From Pholis gunnellus (taxonomy: Eukaryota; Chordata; Actinopteri; Perciformes; Pholidae), in the NCBI GenBank assembly GCA_910591455.2, contig OU342807.1, forward strand, positions 13,568,616 through 13,632,615: a stretch of DNA of 64,000 bases, read 5' to 3'. A model generated the notes under the pieces. The model was not told the DNA's origin, made no database searches, and was given only the letters and a program-made list of their open reading frames with translations. A program made the translations under genes and the position numbers. This document shows positions 1-9,989 of the stretch, piece after piece; positions within the stretch are counted from its first letter, which is position 1; every line of letters begins with the position of its first letter.

Positions 1-50
1 GCACAAAGGCTGCTCCTTTATATCCCCCGAGGAGCAGAGGAACCTGAAAG

Positions 51-125
<75 letters not shown>

Positions 126-3100
126 AGATGGATCCAATCTCCTTGTCCTTTTTAAACTGAAGTTAGCGCTTCACCCAATAATGGGTCTTTGAAAGACAGG
201 GCTCTGTGCAAAGTGAATCCTGATTGTCTTTGAGCTGTGTGTCTCTGTCTGAAAAAATGTAATGAGTCATCTTTCTCTGTTTGCAGTCCGAACTGAGGAG
301 CAACTTGGATTTGCTGGACGGGAAGATTACGAAGTTTGAGAATGTTGTACTTGAAATTGGCATCATGCAGGACAAGCTAAAGGTAACCCTCGACATTTAA
401 CATTCACTGTTTCATTCACTTGCACAAATAATGCCTTGAAAGAAGAAGCTAGAAAAAAGAAATTGATTGATAAGAGATTCAAGTTTATTTGTAATCCATA
501 ACACTGAGTTTTTGTGTTGTAAGGTATTTCTGCTTTTTTTTATCTACGCCCTGTGTTTACCTGTCCTGTGACCTACTGATCTATTCATGGATCCTCTCAT
601 GATTGTCCCCAAGGACTCAGCGACCAACAGGAAGAAGGCTTTGGCAGCTGACTATCAGCAGATGCGGGACATGTTGGCACGAGACGAGCATGAAGCTCTG
701 AATGCAGTGGACCGCGAGCTGGAGAGTGGTCAGACTAAACTCAAGGGTGTCGTGAAGAAGTTAACTGAGAATGTTGGCAGTATGAGCAAAGCCAGAGAAG
801 AGATCCATAGTCTGCTGAGTCAGTCCCATACTCTGGCCTTCCTACAGGTGAGGCAACTGTGATCATCAATCCGCACAGATTCTGGAAACTGACTTTTATA
901 GTTTTAAATTTAAAGCAATACAGCATGCTTTGTTAACGGGTTAAAGGACATTTTGTAAAGTGGAGTTGTATGCGATACTTATTCACATATGACCAATTCA
1001 AATAAACAGGAGACAGGATGGCCTAATTCCACGTCGGCCCCTAACCCTTGTCCCTACCTACTTCCAAACCGTTTGCGCGTTAGCATGGAGGGTGGACATA
1101 TATAGTGGCATCCCAAACCAATTAGTGGGGAGTGGAAGTGGGTTGTAAAATCCGGAACCGGAGCTTCCGCGATGACGTCCGCAGCTGTAACCTCCGTAGG
1201 AAAGCATTGCAGCTGTGAGCTGTGGGCACGCTCACGTGCACAAAAGTGCACTGAGGTTATGTACACAAAGCAAGGAGAAGCTTGGCTAACAACACACACA
1301 CAGAGGGAGAGCGACTTCCTTCTCCGCTCAGTTAGACATTAATTCACTATATCGTCACATCGCAAATAGTTGTTTGCTGCTATATTAATGTTCTGAATAT
1401 TGTATTTTGCACCTTTTTAATAGTTACCCTCTAGTTGCCGTAGACGTTTTCATTTAATTGAGCTGAGTGGGATGCTGTTGGGTCCGGGTTGAGATTGTGC
1501 CAATGACTGAAAAGAAACACAGGAATATGTGAGATGTTGTTGGTTTCAACCATCACACTGTAATCTGACAACTTTATTCTTCATTCCAATGATATTTAAA
1601 CTACAGTACCTTATATTATGTCCACAGCAGAACATAATATAGCTTTATCTCAACAAAACCATGTTCCATCAAGAAAACAACAATGTGTTTCTCTATTCTC
1701 AGGCTTCATTTAACCTGCCCCCAGCTGTCGCCTTTGAACCTCACACCCTGCACCTAACTAAGCCATGTCTTGCAGACACATCCCATTAATAAGTATTTTT
1801 TTCCTTACAGGCTTCATCTGACTTCAAAGCTACAAAGTTTAAAGACCCTTCTGCCCCTCGAATCACCCAGGACCCCAAGGTGACGGCAACACAGGCCTCT
1901 TCTGCTCTCCTGAAGGAGTATCTGACAGAGATCCTTAAACAGCCTGTTGAGGCCAGACTCCTCAAACTTAAACCAGGTGAATGTGCTGGTACTTTTTAAG
2001 TGGGAGATTTTACATTTGGAAATGTATTGTGAATTTATAATGAAGCCAATCGTGTCTAATTGTGTTGCAGAACTTAACACTGACATTGTTGCATCTGGTG
2101 AGTTTGTGTTGTGAGAGATACTGGAGATTAAATTAAAGTGTTGACTTTATTAATGCTTCGTTGTGGTGGGGGGCTACTGGAACTGATTGGGGCAGCTGTG
2201 GCTCAGCAGGTAGATCGGGTCATTCACTAAATGCAGGGTTCTTCACGCATGGTACTGTCTTTGAGCGGGACACCCAAATGTCTCCACATTGGTAGCATTG
2301 TAGCTTACTTAATCAGTGTGAGCGTGTGAATGGGATGAGAGGCAAATTGTAAAGCGCTATATGAATGCAGTCCATTTACCATTCACAGATGCAGTTCCTG
2401 GTTCAGCACCCGCAAGTTCTGGAAGTACTGGATCTCAGCCAGAATCTGGTATATTCATCTCTACCGATAATAACATAAACATTCACACACGTGTCTGCAC
2501 AGCTCTGAGGTCGCAGAAAAAACGGCTACATTTATGAAGTTTTGATAAAATACCTTCATACATCTGACAAAATGTCACCTCGTCTGTTTCAGAAGTAACC
2601 AAGCCTCCAAAGCAGAAAAGACAGCCCAGGTCCCACAGTCCAGGTCGTCCACCCGTCAATCCATTATTCCAGCCAGTTCGTATGCCTACCTATATGGAGC
2701 ATTCAGGCTGGAATCCACATCAGCATCCACCAGGCTACTTCATGGGCCCTCAATTTATGGGACCAAGGCCAAGTAAGATATAAATATACAATCATACACA
2801 CAATGGGCTGGCAGCAACACAGAGTGCACCAATCTGCACTGTGATTGTATCACTTTTCTACTAAAACCTTACGCCATCAGAATCGTTTCTAAGATGCTGG
2901 TGTAGGTAAATTCTTAAGTGGGACATTTTACAGTTCAAGATGCATTTAGAAAGTTTAGAGAAGCCAATTATGTCCAATTATTTTGTTGCAGATATTAACA
3001 CTGGCATTCTTGGTGAGTTGGCTCATGGTGGATATCAAAATACCACTATTCTTAATTGATCTTAAAATATTCCTCAAATTGATGCTGCGTTGTGTGGTGG

Positions 3101-6100
3101 TTGGGGTAGCTGTTTTAAGTCATTAAGATTATTAAAAGACTAATATAATGAACCTGTAACATGTTCGCAGGAGCTTATAAGGGGGTTGTACCTGTTAGCT
3201 GTTCATCTGGTATGTTCCTGTCCAACACAAATGCTTTATGATACGAGTAAAATAAAACTGAAACTCATTGTATTAGACATGACTGTAAAAGGATGCCTTT
3301 CTTTTGCCTATTTTTTTTTTTTTTATCTCAGGGCCACAATGGGCAGGTCCAGGTCCCCAAGGTCCAGGTCCCCAACCCAAATCGGGTCCAAAGAAGAAAA
3401 ATCAAAGTAAGTAAATGTATTTATTATCACACTAATTGTTAACACTCAGTTGGCAGTTTATGAGGTACATCTAGCGGAAACTAATGCATTCTTATTAGAG
3501 AAGGGAGTGATCCGGTATTGGTAGCAAGGGTTGCACTATAAACACGCATTACAGAAATTGCGTCACCAAAACATTATCAGTCTCTCAAACATAATGTGCG
3601 CAGATGCATGCTTACACTTTCTTTTGCTTTCTCTACAAAGCTTTTATTACAAATATTCATTAGAAAACCATATGAAGGAGATTGTATATTGTGTGTATAT
3701 ATATATATAGTATAAAAATGTACTTACTAGTATTTGATAATGTATTTGTCACATTTCAAGACTAACAGTTTTGGACCCAAGCACAGATAAGAATGAGGAA
3801 GCAGAGTACAATGATTTGATAAAGCAAAAGGCTCACTAACTGAAGTTATGTTTATTGTTGTCATATACATATATACGAAATGTAACTTCTGCATTTAACC
3901 CATCCCTAGCTAATTGGGAGCAGTGGGCTGCAGGGGTTCATAATCGTGCTCAGGGACATTATGGCATAGGACATGTAGCAGCCAAGGATCGAACCGCCGA
4001 CCTTGCGTTTGTTGGACATCCCTCTCTACCCATTGAGCCACGACGGTCCACAGGTGGGCAGTAAGCAAATCTACAATGGCCCATCACAAGAAAATAAACT
4101 AGAAACTAAAGACACTGAGCTAACACAATGGGAAGACAGGTGAACCACTGCTCACTAGGAGCAACGACAAACTGACAAAGGGGAAACATACAGACTGAAT
4201 ACACAAAGACGGCAGGGTGATGGGACATGGGTGGAACAAATCAGGGCGGGACAGACAATCACAAATGCATGAAAAGACAAAAGGCAGGAAGTAAAACCAA
4301 GGTAAGGTGAGTATCTCAAAAATAAACACGAACCACTAAACGTGACAAACGAATGAAGGAGCAAACAATAATCCTCAAGATCACTGAACTATTATAAGCA
4401 ACAAAAAAGATACAATGCAAAAAAGTCTAAAGGCCTCTAGAAACAGAGCCAGACTGTGACGGCATTGCTGTGCACTTGATTTGAGGTTTTTCAAAACATT
4501 AAAAGAGTTGCCATGAAAGCTACTTACTTTACAAGTAAAATAAATGTCTTTGGAATACATTTAAATGAAATGCAAAGTTGCAGTCCAATGCAAATGTCAT
4601 GCAAAAAGAGCTCTGATATAGGAATTATAGCATTATCTGCACATATCCAAATTCAGGTATCAGATTGGAACTGGAAAAAAAAGTGGATTGTGTATCTCTT
4701 ATTCTATTACTACAAACCTTCATGAAGGTTATCATGTTCAGTTTTTGAGAAAGGTGTTGATTCAACTTAATGGTCCTTTTTGAGTTCGTAGTGTTGGTGC
4801 TATTGAACTCTAATGCAATATACTGAGACATGTTTTCAATATTTCGTCCACCCCATTAATATCAATGAGGAAAGACTGTTTGGTTGTGTGTTACTGCTTC
4901 TACCTGCTCATTGTTTGGTGTAAGAACTCGTATGTTTTAATTAATGCATGTTGATTGCACTTAACGGCTTCTCAAAATTATCACTGCAGCTACATAACAA
5001 ACGTACTATGTTTTTTATCTTATCAGAACAAAAACCTCCCCAAGCCACAGAAGCCAATATGGGGAAAAGGAACCAATCAATGGAGGACCTTTTGGCGTTT
5101 GATGGGAAAGACAAACCCAAAGGCTGTACTCCTGCAGCTGAATCCAAAGAGACACCAGGTAGACACCATCCAAGTACTCCACCGAGTTAGTAATGCTACA
5201 TTGTCAAACTCATGAGTTAAAAAATAATTATATGTATATATATATATCAAAACTGATGCTGCAGAACCAGTCATATCATCTTCTTTATTCCATACATTAT
5301 TTTTCCTAAATTACCCACAATACACTCCAGACCTCCAGATTTCTTTTCCAGCTGTGGTTTTCAGCCCCAACTGACACTGACTCAAGTGACGTCACTTGAG
5401 TCAATCTATCAGACTTCATGCAGCTCTCTCTGGAGCCACATGAGGCTTTATACAACTGTTTTTTGACATATGCTGTAAACAAACTTTAATATGTAAGCTC
5501 TGTGATTTTAAAGCTTTTACTTGTTATCCCTGAGACCGATTTACAAATTTATTTTGTGTCTTTTGTTGTAGAAACGACGGACATTCCCCCAAACATAACA
5601 TCAGCTGAAAAAAGAACCGAACTTCTGAAATGTAAGTGAATGAGTGCGTCAGGTCTCCTCCTACGTTAGTAGCAACGTGTTATTTGAATGTTGTTGTTTT
5701 CTCCGTCCTTCCCAGATGGTACGGTGCTCACTCTGGATCCAAAGACGGCCCACAAACGCATTGAACTGAGTGAGGGCTTCACTAAGGCGTCTGTGTCAGA
5801 TGAACACACAAACTACCCCGACTGCCCTGAACGCTTCTCCGTCTGCTCCCAGGTGCTAGCCTCCAAGGGTTTCCTTCGAGGACGCCACTACTGGGAAGTC
5901 AGACTGAGCAGCAACAACTTCATTGGCGTCGGCTTGGCTTACAGCAGCATTGACCGCAAAGGTCCCACCAGTCGACTGGGCCGCAACGCCCAGTCCTGGT
6001 GTGTCGAGTGGTTTAACGTCAAGCTGTCAGCTTGGTATAACAGCAGTGAGACCGTGCTGCTCAATCCCAATCCAAAGCGCATCGGTGTGCTGTTGGATTG

Positions 6101-6248
6101 TGAGGAGGGTACTGCTACGTTCTATAACGTGGCAGACAGGGCATATCCCTTCCACTCCTTTGTGTTCCCCTTTGCTGAAGCCGTGTATCCAGCTTTCTGG
6201 ATTTTCTCAAGTGGCTCGTCCGCTTCTTTGTGCAAGCTGCAGGCATGA
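1..6248 (+). CDS. trim25: trim25 copy 1 (TRIM25-type E3 ubiquitin/ISG15 ligase), 5' partial
   Basis: Exons read by frame and GT-AG sites: 1-52 (end of B-box exon), 287-382, 614-847, 1811-1976, 2071-2097, 2389-2448, 2593-2772, 2992-3012, 3171-3209, 3332-3406, 5027-5158, 5572-5631, 5716-6248 (stop). This gives 557 residues; about 182 N-terminal residues (RING, B-box) are upstream of the window, judged from the paralog at 9990. Exons 2-4 encode the coiled coil. Exons 5-12 are a low-complexity, Pro/Gly/Lys-rich linker (for example GPGPQGPGPQPKSGPKKK). The last exon is a complete PRY-SPRY: LDPKTAHKRIELS at the PRY start, then RGRHYWEV, GVGLAYSS, SRLGRNAQSWCVEWFN and YPAFWIFSSG, which resembles human TRIM25 more than finTRIMs. 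In TRIM25 the SPRY binds RIG-I and the RING makes K63 ubiquitin chains; that is family knowledge. The neighbouring dgke supports orthology. An AATAAA at 6932 is a possible poly(A) signal. Confidence 0.9.
53..124 (+). repeat. (GT)n microsatellite starting at a splice donor
   Basis: About 36 uninterrupted GT units. The first GT is also the splice donor of the trim25 copy 1 B-box exon (AAAGAG|gtgtgt). The paralog has only about five units at the same donor (10587 onward). Confidence 0.95.
2190..2385 (+). mobile_element. Degraded tRNA-derived SINE in a trim25 intron
   Basis: The tRNA-like head (GCAGCTGTGGCTCAGCAGGT, A-box region) is followed by a damaged B box near 2238, the phrase TGTGAATGGGATGAGA, AAAGCGCTATATGAATGCAG, and the tail AGTCCATTTACCAT. 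This matches the layout of a common teleost SINE. The tail ends within five bases of the acceptor of the exon at 2389. Confidence 0.75.
3845..4055 (-). mobile_element. tRNA-related interspersed repeat, reverse orientation
   Basis: The stretch reading CTGCATTTAACCCATCCCTAG, then GGGAGCAGTGGGCTGCAG, then GGATCGAACCGCCGACCTT and ending TACCCATTGAGCCACGACGG is a widespread teleost repeat. In reverse it ends in a tRNA-like segment with a B box (GGTTCGATCC). It lies in the long intron 3407-5026 of trim25 copy 1. The rest of that intron is AT-rich with no recognised content. Confidence 0.7.
5378..5403. promoter_or_regulatory. Perfect 26-bp palindrome with overlapping AP-1/CRE/AP-1 sites
   Basis: The two 13-base arms are exact reverse complements. 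TGACTCA (5378-5384), TGACGTCA (5387-5394) and TGAGTCA (5397-5403) are consensus AP-1, CRE and AP-1 sites. It lies in the intron 5159-5571 of trim25 copy 1. Regulatory function is inferred from motifs only. Confidence 0.55.
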
Positions 6249-7294
6249 GGCGCAGATGCACATTGATGGCATATGCAAGCACACACATATATACATAGTC
6301 AGCCCTTTGTTGTAATCACGTTCAATAATCTATGAGAGAAATACTTTGCTAGTTGTATCTATAAACCCAGTCTTTATTTTTCATTTCAAGGCTGGCCGGC
6401 TGTACAGTTGCAACTGAATGGCAATTTGTGATGTTGGAATGGGTCCAGTCAAATAATGATCCACACTATTAGTGATTACTGCTGAGTGCCATTCTATTAG
6501 TTCTGCTTCAAACCAAGAAAATGAAGGAATAGATGGTTGAGGGTATTCTGGTCAGATTATCCACAGACAGCTTGAAGCATCACAACTGAAATGGATGTCA
6601 AGAATTAATGGCATGTCATAGCTAAGTCCTTAGCTGTTGTCGTTAGCTCTGCTGCTGAATTTCTAGTTATGCGACTCAAAAAAATGAAGCTGGCTTTTCA
6701 AAACACAGGAAAAGCAATAGACAAAATGTTTTCCAGTCTATAAACTGCATGTTAAGTGATTAGGACGCACTTACGTGCCCCAATTACTTCATAATAGTTA
6801 TTTAAAAACACGGTAAAAATGTGTTTTTAAAGCTTATACTGCATGCAGATGGAATACATACACAATGCTGTGTTTGATGGCAAAAGATGAGCAGGATGAA
6901 TTATCTTCCCATTTTCTTTATTTTTAATTTCAATAAATGTAACTGAAACAGATACAAAAATGAAAGACAAGGTAACAAAGGCAGGTGTGCTGTCAGTCAC
7001 CTTCAGCCAGTTGCCTTGATGGGAGGAGTGGTAGTTGGGTTTCCTTGTGTGGGTTTCGATGTTCAGAGATTTGATCTACTTCCTCCTCTGCTGGGATTAT
7101 AACAGAGCACACACAACGCACACTGTACACTAACTGTACAGTACGTGTGTGCTAGTGTGCATCCTGTATTGTAAATGTGACTGGATACAGAAGTGAATTA
7201 ATGACATCACTCTCCAGCATATGTCAGTGCAGCGATTTAGTCTGCATGTGAAAAATGATTGTTTTGGAGTGCACTGGAGTGTTGCTTTTAACGT

Positions 7295-7830
7295 TATAGG
7301 GCTGGGTGATGAGGCGAAAATCTTATCAAGATAATTTTTTCATATATCAGGATATGAATCATTTCTTGTGACCTTAAAGATTTCGTATATTCCCTCGATC
7401 TATCCGACTTTTGATACCAAACAATACTTAACCGTGTTATCATGGCATAGAAATAGGAGGACAACAGACAATGAACTGTTTTTCATGGTCATTAAACAAA
7501 TTTAGTACATTAGTACATTATTAGTACAAAACAAGCTAGCTAACTAGCGTAGCTAGCTGTGTGCTAGTTAGCTAGCTAGCCAATTCCATGATGCTTTAAT
7601 GCTACGCTGGTGACAGAAAATGAGCCAAACAAAGTTGTCACTCATCTGGTGATAGCAATGTGCTACGCTGTTAATAGAGTGTGTGGACCAAACATTAAGT
7701 TGTTGAATTTAGCTTATTTAATTCGGCTCTTGTAATGTTACTGCTCATTTTAGTCGTTACTGCTAAACCTCACCTCCTCACCTCTTTGTCAAGATAAGCG
7801 CATATATTGTTCGCATCAACTAGCCCTATA
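7295..7830. mobile_element. MITE-like element with terminal inverted repeats
   Basis: The left end TATAGGGCTGGGTGATGAGG pairs with the right end, whose reverse complement is TATAGGGCTAGTTGATGCGA. The interior (GCGAAAATCTTATCAAGATAA and so on) resembles a common teleost non-autonomous DNA transposon. No transposase frame is present. The interior also carries a GCTAGCTA-rich stretch near 7533-7580. Confidence 0.7.
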
Positions 7831-7914
7831 TCGTCACTTCCTTAACTTTTTGACTGATTTGGCTGATGAGAAGTCATACAGACTGTTTTCAGCAAGTCCA
7901 GGCAGTCTCTCTTA

Positions 7915-8082
7915 TTCTTTTTTAATATTTTTTGGGCATTTTGCCTTTATTGGTGGAGTTTATGCCAGGAAATAATGCGGGGGGAGGGAGAGAAGGTAAA
8001 CATGCAGCAAATGGTCCTTGGCCAAATATGAACCTGGGATGTGATGCTTGCATGGTGTGCACCATAGAAATAAAATGTTACA
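7915..8082 (-). mobile_element. Degraded tRNA-related repeat
   Basis: The order is TTTTTGGGCATTTTGCCTTTATTGG, an AGGAAATAATGCGGGGGGAG segment, CATGCAGCAAATGGTCC, GAACCTGGGATG and GGTGTGCACC. This is the known arrangement of a frequent teleost interspersed repeat with a reverse-oriented tRNA-like end. Confidence 0.6.
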
Positions 8083-9456
8083 CAATTTTACATCTTTGAT
8101 GGGCACATTAAACCAACAAGCCATCAGACTGCTCTGTTGGCTTTTTCGTAAAGTGGTGGAAGGGTAGTATATAGATTCATGGTGATTATTTGTTGGGTGA
8201 TACAAAGTTTACCCTGGCTTGTAAGATGACGTTCCACCACGATCGTGTTCATCTTGCTAAAAGGTGTGAAACGACAAACTGTATGGGTGTAAAGCAGCAG
8301 ATATCTGTCTGCACAACATACAGTATATTTACAGTGAAGTTGTTTGAATATAGTTTGATTTGTTCATCTCACCTCACTGCATTTAAGGGGTTCAGATGTC
8401 AATGTTGTTCCAGAGAGACTTTACTGACAACCTGGTAATGGTTCAGACATGTTGACTGCTGCGCTGCTTTCATCAGTTAACTGTTGGTTAAGTTTAAAGA
8501 TCTCTGGGAGGCATTTCAGGCAATGCACTTCAAGTGCAACCTTTATTCTTAGGTTGCATGAGAATATATTGAAGGTACGGTACATCACTGCATGTAAAGT
8601 CTGAAACTGTATCGTGAAATCTGCTGTTTTCACTATTTAGTGGTTTGGGACACATATTTGTGAAACTATCGAGAGATTTCCCATACCACAATGAGTGTTG
8701 ACACTGGTTTGCTCCTACCACCAAGCTTTAACAGCATAACGGGCGTGTCTATGCTTAGCAGAGTGAAGGAGTTAACGTTTATTTCATGCAACATGTGACT
8801 TAACTGTTTATGCCTTCTATTTTGAGCTCGTAATATGTATGGTAGATCATCCACAGACTCCAGTGGCTTGCAGATCAATGTGTATGTTTGCTGATCCTCA
8901 ACTGAAATAAAGTTAATTGTTTTTTGCATTTACTATTTTCAAGTGTACCAGTACAGTGGATTTTACTCAAACTGCATGCTGTATAAAGTTAACTTCTAAC
9001 CAACCTCTGTGTAGTGATTCACGCATGGTGGTTGTTTTCAGTGTCCCCAACACTGTTGGTAAGTTAATTTGTATTGAACCAATAATTAATAAAACATGTT
9101 TCTCTCTCTGACACTCGTCTTTTTTCTTTTTAAGAAGCCACAGGTGGTTTAAGGAGCAGTCCAACATTTTAACCTCTTTTATCTCGTCTGTCTCTCATGT
9201 CAAAATCCATATCAACCCCCATCTCCATGTCACATTCAGATGTGGGTCCCTTCCAGTGTTCCTGGGACACTTACTTTTTAAATTTCCCCCTACTAGTTAC
9301 CTCCTTGTGTCACAATTCTCAAGTAAGTCTCCCTCTCTCTTATCACAGCCTGTTTTTGGCACTGCACGCATAAGATATAGCTTCAGCAAATGATCGTTTC
9401 CTGGCAGAAGAGAGCTGCATTGAGTGCTTGCAACACAATGCTGTTTAAGCTGTACA

Positions 9457-9566
9457 TATATATATATATATGTAAACATATAGTTATAGATTTATACACA
9501 TACAGTGTGTATATATATACAAACATCTATATACAAACAAATATATATATATATACAAACACATTT

Positions 9567-9601
<35 letters not shown>

Positions 9602-9630
9602 GATATACTATATAGATATATACATATAGA
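9457..9630. repeat. (TA)n-rich cluster
   Basis: Several TATATA runs are interrupted by CAAACA and TACACA. Many short open frames here are simple-sequence artefacts. Confidence 0.9.
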
Positions 9631-9924
9631 TAGTTTGTTGGCAGTTTTAAGATTATACATAATTGCAGAGCGAGAGAGAGAGAGAGAGAGAGTTTGCAGA
9701 AGTGATGACTCAGAGATAACACAGTTTTTATTGCCTGACTTAATGCCAGCGAGCTGGAGTAAGCTGCACCAGCGTCAAAGGTATGTGGGGGTAAATGATA
9801 TACAAGAGATATTTAAGAAACTGTGAGTAGGTGGATTGTATGTTATTGGGTACGCTAGAGAAAGGTATCTTTTAACGGTATTTTGGGGCCGATTGGTATT
9901 AAATAAGTACATAATAGTGGCATG

Positions 9925-9977
9925 GGAAAGGAAACGTCCCAGAAATTGCCAAGTTAAGTTTCGTTTCTTCCCCTCAG
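9925..9977. promoter_or_regulatory. Possible ISRE-like sites or 5'-UTR splice acceptor before trim25-like start
   Basis: GGGAAAGGAAAC at 9925 and AGTTTCGTTTC at 9957 resemble interferon-response elements but have one spacer base instead of two. The second lies in a pyrimidine tract ending CCCCTCAG at 9977, which could equally be the acceptor of an intron in the 5' UTR. The sequence alone does not decide between these. Confidence 0.35.
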
Positions 9978-9989
9978 CCTAATCTTTTC

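Larger units (their letters stand above)
6249..9989. other. Region between the two trim25 copies
   Basis: It holds the likely 3' UTR of copy 1 up to about 6950 (AATAAA at 6932), a MITE at 7295-7830, a tRNA-related repeat near 7915-8082, TA-rich tracts at 9450-9630 and a GA run near 9667-9692. I see no supported coding exon; the short open frames here lack family similarity or splice structure. Confidence 0.7.
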
